Part shown: in pieces, positions 1 through 8,239 of the stretch
Numbering within the stretch: the first letter of the stretch is position 1
Layout of the letters: the number at the start of each line of letters is the position of its first letter
Assembly (NCBI GenBank): GCA_963766345.1
Contig: CAVXZL010000012.1
Span: 744,001-808,000, forward strand
Reading direction: 5' to 3'
Length of the DNA stretch: 64,000 nucleotides
DNA from: DASVFB01 sp963766345
GTDB taxonomy: Bacteria; Actinomycetota; Thermoleophilia; Gaiellales; Gaiellaceae
Notes under the pieces: generated by a model
The model's input: only the letters and a program-made list of their open reading frames with translations
What the model was told of the DNA's origin: nothing
The model's database searches: none
Position numbers and translations under genes: made by a program

Positions 1-91
1 TCGCCAGCTCGTCCGCCGACTCCGTGTCCACGAGCATGCTCAGCGACTGCCCGCCGTCGAAGCCGATCTCGATCCGCACCCGGTCAGCCAT
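1..91 (-). CDS. Unidentified protein, N-terminal fragment
   Basis: The first 30 codons of a leftward gene are visible; the rest lies outside the window. The start ATG shares bases with the stop codon of the methylmalonyl-CoA epimerase gene (8-base overlap), so it is translationally coupled to it. The visible peptide begins MADRVRIEIGFDGG and continues with SADELA; it reads like a beta strand followed by a helix. It vaguely recalls small actinobacterial DUF3107-like proteins, but this is too little sequence to assign a family. Confidence 0.5.
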   Translation of the reverse strand, partial: MADRVRIEIGFDGGQSLSMLVDTESADELA

Positions 92-488
92 GTGCCACCA
101 CCTCCGCGAGAACGCCGTGGACGGAATCAGGATGGACGAACGCGACCTGGAGCCCGAACATGCCCTCGCGCGGCTCCTCGTCGACGAGGTCCGCGCCCTC
201 GCTCTTCAACGACGCGAGCGCCGCGCGGATGTCCGAGACCTCGAACGCGACGTGGTGCATCCCCGGCCCGCGCGAGGCCAGGAAGCGGCCGACGGGCGAG
301 TCGTCGCCGAGCGGCGAGAGCAGCTCGACCCGACCGCCGCCCACGAGGACGGCCGCCGCCTCGACGCCCTGGTCGGCCACCGTCGCGCGGTGCTCGAGCG
401 CTGCGCCGAACAGCCGCTCGTACGTCCCGAGCGCGTCGTCGAGATCCTCTACCGCGACGCCGAGATGATGGATGCCGCGCGTGTCCAC
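84..488 (-). CDS. mce: Methylmalonyl-CoA epimerase (VOC superfamily)
   Basis: Predicted to interconvert (R)- and (S)-methylmalonyl-CoA in propionyl-CoA/succinyl-CoA metabolism. The 134-residue product has the family length and two vicinal-oxygen-chelate half-repeats: GIHHLGVAVEDL at residues 5-16 carries the first metal-binding His, and PGMHHVAFEVSDI near residue 74 carries the second. A glutamate near the C-terminus (VLAEVVAHG) fits the last ligand. The gene starts with ATG, ends inside the start of the next leftward gene and lies about 20 bases downstream of the FtsH-like gene, so it is probably the next cistron of that leftward unit. The mutase itself is not in the window. Confidence 0.88.
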   Translation of the reverse strand: MDTRGIHHLGVAVEDLDDALGTYERLFGAALEHRATVADQGVEAAAVLVGGGRVELLSPLGDDSPVGRFLASRGPGMHHVAFEVSDIRAALASLKSEGADLVDEEPREGMFGLQVAFVHPDSVHGVLAEVVAHG

Positions 489-507
489 ACACGCGATCGT
501 AGTCGCG

Positions 508-2025
508 TCAGTCCGCGGTGAGCGGCACGACCTGCTTCACGCCGACGAGCTCGCTCGACTGCGACTCGACGGCGACGTCGGCGAGCAGCGCCTCGACCTC
601 GTCGCGCACGAGCGTCTCCTTCTCGAGCAGGGCGCCCGCAACACGGTCGAGCGACGCGCGGTGCTTCGTCAGCAGGCGCACCGCCTCGGCGAACGCATGG
701 TCGGTCAGCCGCGCCTGCTCGCTGTCGCGGAGGCGCTTCGTCTCCTCGGACAGCGCGTAGTTGTCGGCGCGCATCGTCCGCGAGGTGACGACCTCCGACA
801 TGCCGTACTCGAAGACCATCGACCGCGCGAGCCCGGTCACCTTCTCGAGATCGTTCGCGGCGCCGTTCGTCACGCGCCCGAACACGACCTGCTCGGCCGC
901 GCGGCCGCCGAGGAAGACCTTCATCAGGTCGACGAGCTCATCCTTCGTGTGCAGGTAACGATCCTCCGCGGGAAGGTTGAGCGTGTAGCCGAGCGCCTGC
1001 CCGCGCGCGACGATCGTCACCTTCTGCACCGGGAGGAAATCACCGGTGAGGTGTGACATCACCGCGTGCCCCGCCTCGTGGTAGGCGAGGATGCGCTTCT
1101 CCTTCTCCGTCACGACGCGCCGCTGTTGCAGGCCGGCGACGATGCGTTCCATCGCTGCGTCGAACTCGGCATGGCGGATGTACTGGAGATCCTTGCGGCC
1201 GGCGAAGATCGCCGCCTCGTTGCAGACGTTCGAGAGGTCGGCGCCCGTCAACCCGACGGTCTGCCTGGCGATCAGGTGCAGATCGACGTCCGCGGCGAGC
1301 GGCTTGCCGCGCGTGTGCACCTGGAGGATCGCCTCGCGGCCCGCGAGGTCGGGAGCGGAGACGAGCATCTGCCGGTCGAAGCGCCCGGGGCGAAGCAGCG
1401 CGGGATCGAGATCCTGGAGGCGGTTCGACGCGCCCATCACAACGACGCGCTCGCTCGCCTCGAAGCCGTCGAGCTCCACGAGGAGCTGGTTGAGCGTCTG
1501 GTCCTGCTCGCGGTTGAACCCGTGCCCGCTGCGCGCCGCGCCGACCGCGTCGAGCTCGTCGATGAAGATGATCGACGGCGCATTCTTGCGCGCGTCCTGG
1601 AAGAGCTTGCGGATGCGCGCGGCGCCGAGGCCGGCGAACATCTCGACGAACGCGGAAGCACTCGACGAGTAGAAGTTCGCGCCCGATTCCGCCGCAACTG
1701 CCCTTGCCATCAGCGTCTTGCCGGTGCCCGGCGGGCCGTAGAGCAAGATTCCCTTCGGCACGCGCGCGCCGAGGCGCTCGAACCGCTCGGGGCTGCGCAG
1801 GAACTCGACGACCTCGGAGAGCTCCTCCTTCACCTCGTCGAGGCCGGCGACGTCGCCCCATCCGACGGACGCGCGGGATTTCGCGTCGACGGCCGCCGGC
1901 CGCACCCTCGGCATGAGCTGAATCGTGCGCCAGAGCAGGAAGACGATCGCACCGAAGAAGATGATCGGAACCCAGATGAGCAGCGAGTCCGGAGGGCTCT
2001 CGAAGAAGTGCAGGACGCCGCCCAT
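508..2025 (-). CDS. ftsH: FtsH-like membrane AAA+ zinc metalloprotease lacking the extracytoplasmic domain
   Basis: Predicted membrane-anchored ATP-dependent protease. With the start placed at 2025, where GGAGG sits five bases upstream, the product is 505 residues. It has one membrane segment (about residues 14-34), then an AAA+ module with Walker A GPPGTGKT (97-104), Walker B IIFIDELDA (about 152-160) and the second region of homology SNRLQDLDPALLRPGRFDR, then an M41 protease with zinc motif HEAGH (316-320) and the distal aspartate in ANDLEKVT. Canonical FtsH has two membrane helices separated by about 70-80 outside residues and is over 600 residues; both the first helix and the outside domain are absent here. 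In-frame ATG (2037) and TTG (2061) upstream would add little. Catalytic residues are intact, so it is likely active. Confidence 0.88.
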   Translation of the reverse strand: MGGVLHFFESPPDSLLIWVPIIFFGAIVFLLWRTIQLMPRVRPAAVDAKSRASVGWGDVAGLDEVKEELSEVVEFLRSPERFERLGARVPKGILLYGPPGTGKTLMARAVAAESGANFYSSSASAFVEMFAGLGAARIRKLFQDARKNAPSIIFIDELDAVGAARSGHGFNREQDQTLNQLLVELDGFEASERVVVMGASNRLQDLDPALLRPGRFDRQMLVSAPDLAGREAILQVHTRGKPLAADVDLHLIARQTVGLTGADLSNVCNEAAIFAGRKDLQYIRHAEFDAAMERIVAGLQQRRVVTEKEKRILAYHEAGHAVMSHLTGDFLPVQKVTIVARGQALGYTLNLPAEDRYLHTKDELVDLMKVFLGGRAAEQVVFGRVTNGAANDLEKVTGLARSMVFEYGMSEVVTSRTMRADNYALSEETKRLRDSEQARLTDHAFAEAVRLLTKHRASLDRVAGALLEKETLVRDEVEALLADVAVESQSSELVGVKQVVPLTAD

Positions 2026-2103
2026 CTGACCCTCCATCGGCAGGAGCAGCCCTGGACTCAAGCGCGAGCTGCAGGCGACCGCTCGAAGCGCCGGAGGACC
2101 GGC

Positions 2104-2883
2104 TCAGGCGGCGGCGGCTTCGAGCTCGAGGCACGCGTGGAGCGCGGCCTCGGCGACCTCGACCTGCTCCGGCGTCGGCTCCTTCGTCGCGTAGCGGTGC
2201 TGGAGCTCGTGGCCGGGCTTGGCGAGCGCACGTGCGAGCGGGCGCTCGGGGTTCCGCACCATCCAGCCGAAGAGCTCGGTCGCGGCCGTGAGGCCGCCCA
2301 GCGACGCGGCTATGCGGGCCGGGCTGCGGTACTGCCGCGGCACCGTGGACGCGACGGCGTTCGCAGCAGCCGACGTCACGAGCAGCGGGCCGATCAGGTG
2401 CGAGCCGCAGCGCTCGTGCTCGCGCGCACGCGGCTCGTCGTGCTCGTAGGTGCCGATCGAGATGTGCTCCGCGCCGTGGTAGGCGGCCAGATCGTCCCCG
2501 CGGAGAGAGAGCAGTGCCGGCGAGAGCGCGAGCAGCCCCGCCGCGAGCTCCTTCGCGACCGGCGTGAGACGCGAGCCGCGAACGACGCGTACGCCGACGG
2601 CGCTCGCAAGCATCGCGCCGACGATCCGCGGCTGCTCGAACGCCAGCTTCGCCTCGGGCAGCCGGCGCTTCAGCGTCGGCAGGACCGCGATCGCTTCGAG
2701 GAGGCGCGCCGGACCGCGGAGAATCGGGCTCTCGACCGTGTTGCCGATCAGCCGCTTGCGCTCGGCCGCGACCTTGATCGATCCGTCGGGGAGGCGAACC
2801 GCGCACGCCCACGTCGTCGGGCCGTGCACGAGCACACCGTTCCGCAACGCCATCCCACCCAGGCGGAGCTTTTCCTCGGACAC
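2104..2883 (-). CDS. DUF1385 family protein (YqhQ-like)
   Basis: Uncharacterised conserved membrane-associated family found in many Gram-positive bacteria. The 259-residue product has the DUF1385 hallmarks: an N-terminal LGGMALRNGVLVHGPTTWA segment, the central YHGAEH motif followed by a negatively charged stretch, HERCGSHL, and the C-terminal EPTPEQVEVAEAALHACL helix. Hydrophobic stretches lie around residues 83-99, 115-130 and 150-165. GTG start; only four bases separate it from the pabC stop codon upstream, so it is probably the last gene of the kynA-pabB-pabC unit. Function unknown. Confidence 0.85.
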   Translation of the reverse strand: MSEEKLRLGGMALRNGVLVHGPTTWACAVRLPDGSIKVAAERKRLIGNTVESPILRGPARLLEAIAVLPTLKRRLPEAKLAFEQPRIVGAMLASAVGVRVVRGSRLTPVAKELAAGLLALSPALLSLRGDDLAAYHGAEHISIGTYEHDEPRAREHERCGSHLIGPLLVTSAAANAVASTVPRQYRSPARIAASLGGLTAATELFGWMVRNPERPLARALAKPGHELQHRYATKEPTPEQVEVAEAALHACLELEAAAA

Positions 2884-2887
2884 GGGT

Positions 2888-3724
2888 TCAGCGTAGCCGT
2901 TGAGCTGTCTTTCGAAGCGCGGCCTGGAGCGCCGCCGCCGCGTCGCCGCGCGCGATCGGTTCGCCGTCCAGCTCGACGACCGGCAGCAGCTCGCGCACGG
3001 ACGAGGACGTGAACGCCTCGTCGGCGCCGGCGAGCTCCGAGAGCGGAAAACGGCCCTGCTCGACGTCGTAGCCGTGCTCGGGCGCGAGCTCGAGCACCGT
3101 GTCCCGCGTCACGCCGGCGAGGATCCCGAGGTCGAGCGAGGGCGTGAACAGCGTCGAGCCGCGCCGCCACCACACGTTCGTCACGGGGCCTTCGAGAACG
3201 AGCCCGTCGTCCGTGACGAAGACGGCGTCGTCGGCGCCGCGGGAGCGCGCCTCCGCCTCCGCCGCCATGTTCACCGCGTAGCTCGTCGACTTGACGCCGC
3301 CGAGCAGCCAGGGCACCTCGGCGCGCACGCCGAGCAGGGAGACGAGCTTCGTTCCCTGCGCTCGCTTCTCCTCGAGCCCCTCCGGGAGCGCGCTCACGAG
3401 CACGATCAACCCCGGCGAGCCGGCCTGTTCGCGGCCCGCCGTCCGGTAGAAGCGAAGCGCCGCATCCGGCTCGCCCGCCGCGCCCAGCGCGAGCGACGCG
3501 AGCTCGCGGCATTCCTCCGCGTCGGGCGGCTCGACGCCGATCCGCTCGCACGACGCTGCCAGCCGGACGAGGTGCGACTCGAGGCGGAACGGCACGCCGT
3601 CGTACACGCGCAAGGTCTCGAAGGCGGCGCGGCCGCGGAGGAACGCCTCGTCGTCCGCGTGAACCGACGGCTCGTCCGGAGCGACGAGCCCGCGACCGGC
3701 GACCGCGAGCGCGAGCAACGTCAT
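2888..3724 (-). CDS. pabC: Class IV aminotransferase, probable aminodeoxychorismate lyase
   Basis: Predicted PLP enzyme that releases pyruvate from 4-amino-4-deoxychorismate to give p-aminobenzoate for folate. The 278-residue product shows the fold-type IV pattern: FLRGRAAFETLRVYDG near the N-terminus, the likely catalytic lysine in LGGVKSTSYA, and the cofactor-phosphate loop LEGPVTNVWW. The ATG start at 3724 overlaps the pabB stop (ATGA). That coupling to a chorismate-binding PabB is the main reason to prefer PabC over a branched-chain aminotransferase or D-amino-acid transaminase, which the sequence alone cannot exclude. Confidence 0.82.
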   Translation of the reverse strand: MTLLALAVAGRGLVAPDEPSVHADDEAFLRGRAAFETLRVYDGVPFRLESHLVRLAASCERIGVEPPDAEECRELASLALGAAGEPDAALRFYRTAGREQAGSPGLIVLVSALPEGLEEKRAQGTKLVSLLGVRAEVPWLLGGVKSTSYAVNMAAEAEARSRGADDAVFVTDDGLVLEGPVTNVWWRRGSTLFTPSLDLGILAGVTRDTVLELAPEHGYDVEQGRFPLSELAGADEAFTSSSVRELLPVVELDGEPIARGDAAAALQAALRKTAQRLR

Positions 3725-4774
3725 GCGAGCGCGTCGAGCAGCGGTCGTGCCTTCACCCACGACTCCTCGATCTCGTCCTCGGGCTGTGAGTCCCAGACGA
3801 TGCCGCCGCCGACCCAGAGGTGGATCGTGTCGTCGGCGATCGCGAACGTGCGGATCGTGAGCGCGAGGTCGAGGTCGCCGTTCGACCGCAGTCGGCCGAG
3901 CGCGCCCATCGACGCGCCGCGGCCGACGGGCTCGAGCGCGGCGATGTGGTCGACTGCCGCGATCTTCGGCGCGCCCGTGATCGAACCGCCCGGAAACGTC
4001 GCCTCGAGGAGCTCGGCCAGGCCGACGTCCTCGCGCAGCCGGCCCTCGACCGTGGAGACGAGATGCTGGACGCCCGCGAGCTCGCGCGCGGCCATCAGCT
4101 CGGGCCACCGGACGCTGCCGGGCTCGCACACGCGCGAGAGGTCGTTGCGCTCGAGGTCGACGATCATCACGTGCTCGGCGCGATCCTTGTCGGCCTCCGT
4201 CAGGCCCTCGCTGCCGAGCGGCCGCGTGCCCTTGATCGGCTTCGTCCACACGCGGCGCCCGCGGCGCGCGAGGAACTGCTCGGGTGAAGCCGAGACGACC
4301 GCCCAGCCGTCGCCGACGAACGGCCGCGGATGCAACGGCCGCAGCGGCGCAAGTGCTTCGGCAAGCGCGTGCGGATCGCCGGCGAACGGCGCCGAGAGAT
4401 GCTGCACGAGGTTGACCTGGTAGACGTCGCCGCGTGCAATCGCCGCGCGCACGTCCTCGACAGCGGCCGCGTACTCCGCCGGCGACCAGGTCGCCTCCCA
4501 GGCGCCGATGTCGTAACCGGACAGGTCCGAGGGATTGTCCCCGGGAGATGTCCCGATGCGACACGCCAGCAGGGGCAGCGCGCACGGCTCGGGAGGCGGC
4601 GGCGAGGCGTCGCGGCGGATCGCCTGCGAGAGGCCGTAGCCGAGGATAGAGCTCGGCAACGAGATCCTCGGCGCGCCAGAAGCCGGCGTCGGCGAGGTAC
4701 TCCTCGAGCGCCTGAAAGGCGCCGTCCGCTGCGAAGAGCTCGAGCGCCTCCGCCGCGGCCGCTCCCGCGGTCAG
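3721..4774 (-). CDS. pabB: Aminodeoxychorismate synthase component I (reading frame broken once)
   Basis: Chorismate-binding enzyme of folate synthesis. The main frame (up to 4659) encodes the whole catalytic domain, with PIKGTRP, VMIVDLERNDLSRVC and FPGGSITGAPK, which bind chorismate and magnesium. The family N-terminus (GAFQALEEYLADAGFW...DLVAELY) lies upstream in another frame; dropping one T near 4646 joins it to LGYGLSQAIRR and gives 350 codons. In the joined frame no ATG/GTG/TTG precedes it, but a CTG at 4774 overlaps the kynA stop (CTGA) and has GAGGA six bases upstream. As the sequence stands, only a 312-residue protein from TTG 4659 would be made. Downstream pabC overlaps by four bases. 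Confidence 0.8.
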
Positions 4775-5490
4775 CCTGCTTCCTCGTTCGCGCGAGCCGT
4801 CAGGTCGTTCCGCGCCTGCCACAGTTCGGGGTAGAGCTTGTTCTTGATCAGCCCGCTGAGCAGCTCGACCGGCGTGCCCTGTGTTCCGACGACCTCGTCG
4901 CCGATCACGCGCGCCACGACCTTGTAGTGGCGGAAGCGCCAGACGGAGACGCGCTCGTCCCACTCGATCAGTCCCTCGGCGACCTGGTACAGCTCCTCGA
5001 ACTCACGGCCGCGCACGTACAGCTCGACGAGCGACAGTCCCTCCTCGCGCCGCAGCGCATCGAACGCCTCACCGAGCGACGGCGACACGCGGCGGATGTT
5101 GCGGAAGCCCGGCGAGTCGAAGCCGCTGCCGTGGCCGAGGATCTCCCGGATGGTCTGGTACTCCCACGGCGACATGTGCTCGAGCATGTCGAGGAGCTGC
5201 GTCGCGATCTTCAGGCAGTCGCTCGCGCGGCGGAGCAAACGAACCGCCGCGGCCGGATTGTGCGCGCGTAGCTCGGCGGTCGCCGTCTCCACCTCGAAGC
5301 ACGCGAGCTTGAGCCAGAGCTCCGACGACTGGTGCACCGTCTGGAAGAGGAGCTCGTCGCGATGCGCCATCTCGTCGGGCGTCTTCTGCAGCGCGAGCAG
5401 CTCGTCGGTGCGCAGATATCGCTCGTAGTCGCTCGCGCCGGCTCCGGGGAGGATCGGCTGCGAATAGTCCTCCTCGACGCCGCTCGCCAT
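4771..5490 (-). CDS. kynA: Tryptophan 2,3-dioxygenase
   Basis: Heme enzyme opening the indole ring of L-tryptophan to N-formylkynurenine. The 239-residue product from ATG 5490 carries family signatures: YLRTDELLALQ, DELLFQTVHQSSELWLK with the distal His, SPWEYQTIREILGHGSGFDSPG, FRHYKVVARVIG with the proximal heme His, and GTQGTPVE. It is shorter than proteobacterial enzymes of about 280 residues but complete across the motifs. It is divergent from rarA with 26 bases between starts, and its stop overlaps the likely pabB start. Pairing with pabB/pabC is unusual; no other kynurenine-pathway gene is visible. Confidence 0.9.
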   Translation of the reverse strand: MASGVEEDYSQPILPGAGASDYERYLRTDELLALQKTPDEMAHRDELLFQTVHQSSELWLKLACFEVETATAELRAHNPAAAVRLLRRASDCLKIATQLLDMLEHMSPWEYQTIREILGHGSGFDSPGFRNIRRVSPSLGEAFDALRREEGLSLVELYVRGREFEELYQVAEGLIEWDERVSVWRFRHYKVVARVIGDEVVGTQGTPVELLSGLIKNKLYPELWQARNDLTARANEEAG

Positions 5491-5516
5491 GTGCCTGAGC
5501 ATACTTTCGAGGCGCC

Positions 5517-6776
5517 ATGAGCGATCTCTTCTCCGACGCGGCGCGCGAGCGCACCGCGACCGTCGCGCCGCTGGCCCTGCGTGTGCGGCCGACATCCCTC
5601 GACGAGTTCGTCGGCCAGCAACACGTCCTCGGGGAGGGTTCCGCGTTGCGCCTCGCGATCGAGCAGGACCGCGTCGGCTCGATGATCCTCTACGGCCCTC
5701 CGGGCAGCGGCAAGACGACGCTCGCGCGGATCGTGGCGCGCATGACCGGCGCCGCGTTCGAGGAGCTGTCGGCGGTATCGGCGACGGTGTCGATGGTGCG
5801 CGACGTGCTGGCGCGGGCGCGCGAGCGGCTCGGCGCGCACGGGCAGCGGACGATCCTCTTCCTCGACGAGATCCACCGCTTCAACAAGGCGCAGCAGGAC
5901 GCGCTCTTGCCCGCGGTCGAGGAGGCGCTCGTGACGCTGATCGGCGCGACGACGGAGAACCCGTACTTCGAAGTCAACTCGGCACTGCTCTCGCGCTCGC
6001 AGATCTACACGCTCGAGCCGCTCGACGAAGAGGAGCTGTTGCAGGTGATCGCGCGCGGCGCCGAGGAGCTGCACGCTGGCGTGCCGGACGACGTCGCGCG
6101 GCGCATCGCGCAACTCGCCGGCGGCGACGCGCGCAACGCCCTGAACATCCTGGAGCTGTCGTGGCAGACCGCTCGGGCCGAGGGCGTCGCGCTCGAGGTG
6201 CGCCACGTCGAGGAGGCGTCGACGAAGCGGCCGCTCCTCTACGACAAGGGCGGCGACCAGCACTACGACTTCATCTCGGCGTTCATCAAGTCGATGCGCG
6301 GCTCGGATCCCGACGCGGCCGTCTACTACCTCGCGGCGATGATCGAGGGCGGGGAGGACGCGCGCTACATCGCGCGGCGCATGATCGTGCTCGCGTCCGA
6401 AGACGTCGGCAACGCCGACCCGCGCGCGCTGCTCGTCGCCGTGGCGGCTGCGCATGCCGTCGAGCACGTCGGCCTCCCCGAGGCGCGGCTCAACCTCGCG
6501 CAGGCCGCGATCTACCTCGCGCGAGCGCCGAAGTCGAACGCGTCGTACGTCGCGCTCAAGGAGGCGACCGTCGACGTCCGCGAGGGCGGCAACGTGCGGC
6601 CGCCGAAGCCGCTGCGCGACGCGAGCTACCGCGGCGCGAAGAAGCTCGGCCACGGGCAGGGCTACGTCTATCCGCACGACGACCCGAGCGGGTTCGACGT
6701 GGACTACCTACCTGACGAGCTGAAGGGCAAGACGTATTACCGTCCGAGCGGCAACGGCGAGGAGAGCGACAGCTAG
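5517..6776 (+). CDS. rarA: Replication-associated recombination protein A (MgsA/RarA AAA+ ATPase)
   Basis: AAA+ clamp-loader-like ATPase acting at stalled replication forks. The 419-residue product has the family length. It shows ALRVRPTSLDEFVGQQHVLG at residues 20-39, Walker A GPPGSGKT (60-67), Walker B ILFLDEIHRFNKAQQDALLP, sensor 1 IGATTENPYFEVN, and the C-terminal MgsA region with DKGGDQHYDFISAFIKSMRG, followed by GYVYPHDDPSGF near the end. ATG start at 5517. It overlaps the convergent metallophosphoesterase gene by four bases. Confidence 0.95.
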   Translation: MSDLFSDAARERTATVAPLALRVRPTSLDEFVGQQHVLGEGSALRLAIEQDRVGSMILYGPPGSGKTTLARIVARMTGAAFEELSAVSATVSMVRDVLARARERLGAHGQRTILFLDEIHRFNKAQQDALLPAVEEALVTLIGATTENPYFEVNSALLSRSQIYTLEPLDEEELLQVIARGAEELHAGVPDDVARRIAQLAGGDARNALNILELSWQTARAEGVALEVRHVEEASTKRPLLYDKGGDQHYDFISAFIKSMRGSDPDAAVYYLAAMIEGGEDARYIARRMIVLASEDVGNADPRALLVAVAAAHAVEHVGLPEARLNLAQAAIYLARAPKSNASYVALKEATVDVREGGNVRPPKPLRDASYRGAKKLGHGQGYVYPHDDPSGFDVDYLPDELKGKTYYRPSGNGEESDS

Positions 6777-7444
6777 TCGGACGCGTTCCGGTAGCGGCGC
6801 ACGAGCACGTCGCTCATGTCGCCGAAGCCGTCCGCCGCCGCGACGACGCGGTCGACGTCGTACTCGGTGCGCTGGAACGTGAAGTCGCCGCCGTCCCACA
6901 TCGCCCAAGCCACGCGCGTGTCGCCGTCGAGCGGCATGCCCGCCGAGCCCGGGTTCACGAGCTCGTTGTCCTTCGGACCGCGCCGGCGAAACTGGACATG
7001 CGAGTGCCCGAAGACCAGCGTGCGCCCGGTGAGCGGCCCGACGCGGAGCTCGTCGGCGTCCTGCGGCTCTCGCGCGAAGCTGTCGACGTCGCTCCACCAG
7101 CAGCCGTGCACGTACGCGATGCCGTCGACCTCCGCACGCTCCGGTAGCCGGTAAAGCCACTCGATCTCCTCGTCCGAGAAGCGGCCGACGTGTTCCGCCA
7201 GGTTCTGCACGATCTCCGGCCGATCGACGGGAGGCTCGCGCAGCCAGCGCTCGCCGTTGCCGCGGATGAAGATCGTCGGCTCGTCGATCGCGCGCACGGC
7301 TGCGAACGTCTCGCGCTGGAACGGACCGAAGCCGACGAGGTCGCCGCCGAGCAGGAACGCGTTCGCGCCCTTCGCACGCGCATCCGCGAGGACGGCTTCG
7401 AGCGCCGGCAGGTTCGCGTGGATGTCGTAGAGCACCGCGAGCAC
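6773..7444 (-). CDS. Metallophosphoesterase (calcineurin-like, YfcE/MPE family)
   Basis: Predicted phosphodiesterase or phosphatase of unknown substrate. The 223-residue product from GTG 7444 has the metallophosphoesterase blocks: LYDIHANLPALEAVL (metal Asp/His), LLGGDLVGFGP (GGD), FIRGNGERW (GN[GH]E type), and VHGCWW with VFGHSHVQF (GHxH). NPGSAGMPLDGD near the C-terminus matches the one-domain family. The start lies 18 bases from the divergent hydrolase start, so a shared promoter region would have to be very compact. Convergent with rarA. Confidence 0.85.
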   Translation of the reverse strand: MLAVLYDIHANLPALEAVLADARAKGANAFLLGGDLVGFGPFQRETFAAVRAIDEPTIFIRGNGERWLREPPVDRPEIVQNLAEHVGRFSDEEIEWLYRLPERAEVDGIAYVHGCWWSDVDSFAREPQDADELRVGPLTGRTLVFGHSHVQFRRRGPKDNELVNPGSAGMPLDGDTRVAWAMWDGGDFTFQRTEYDVDRVVAAADGFGDMSDVLVRRYRNASD

Positions 7445-7462
7445 GCCGGTAGTTTCTTGCAC

Positions 7463-8239
7463 GTGAGACTCCACGTGCACGACTGGGGCCCGCGCGACGG
7501 GCGACCGATCCTCTGCCTTCACGGCATCACGAGCTGGGGTGGGCGGTTTCGCCGACTCGCCGAGGCGCGCCTGACGGGGTTCCACGTCTTCGCTCCCGAC
7601 CTTCGCGGACACGGGCTCTCGGACTGGGAGCCGCCGTGGAGCCTGGGCGCACACGTCGGCGATCTCGTGGACACGCTGAACGCACTGCACCTCGAGCGGG
7701 TCGACGTCGTCGGCCACAGCTTCGGGGGCCGCGTGGCGCTCGAGCTCGCGGCGCGCCATCCGGAGCGGGTAGGTCGCGTGGTGCTACTCGACCCCGCAGT
7801 CTGGGTTCCACCGCATATCGCGCTCGAGCGCGCCGAGCTGGCGCGCGAGGACGCGAGCTTTGGGTCGGTCGAGGAGGCGATCGCAGAGCGTCTAGCGATG
7901 GGCACGGGGACCGACGAGCGCCTCGTCCGGGCGGAGCTGCCGCAGCATCTGCACCTCGGCGACGACGGGCGCTGGAGGGCGCGCTTCGCACCGTCGGCGG
8001 TCGTCGCCGCCTACGGCGAGATGGCGAAGGCGCCGCCGCTCGACCGCGTCGCGGCGCCGACGCTGCTCGTTCGCGGCGCCGAGTCGGAGGTCGTGCCGGA
8101 GCCGCTGCAGGACGTCGTGTGCGAGACGATGAGCGACTGCCGCTCGATCACCGTGCCGGGCGGTCACATCGTCATGTGGGACGCGTTCGAGGAGACCGCC
8201 GACGCGATCCTCGGCTTCCTGGACGATCCGGCCGGCTGA
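7463..8239 (+). CDS. Alpha/beta-fold hydrolase
   Basis: Cytosolic alpha/beta hydrolase of unknown substrate, 258 residues from GTG 7463 (an in-frame TTG lies six bases upstream). It shows the oxyanion-hole segment CLHGITSWG, APDLRGHGLSDW, the nucleophile elbow GHSFGG (catalytic Ser), an acid position near LLVRGAESEVVPE, and a C-terminal GGHIVMWDAFEE with the catalytic His. The triad therefore looks complete. It ends one base before the convergent collagen-like gene. Confidence 0.85.
   Translation: MRLHVHDWGPRDGRPILCLHGITSWGGRFRRLAEARLTGFHVFAPDLRGHGLSDWEPPWSLGAHVGDLVDTLNALHLERVDVVGHSFGGRVALELAARHPERVGRVVLLDPAVWVPPHIALERAELAREDASFGSVEEAIAERLAMGTGTDERLVRAELPQHLHLGDDGRWRARFAPSAVVAAYGEMAKAPPLDRVAAPTLLVRGAESEVVPEPLQDVVCETMSDCRSITVPGGHIVMWDAFEETADAILGFLDDPAG

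Noticed and set aside
1066..3012. 648-codon plus-strand open frame opposite ftsH and the DUF1385 gene
   Set aside because: Same antisense-shadow composition, no motif, no ribosome site; the opposite strand encodes conserved proteins.
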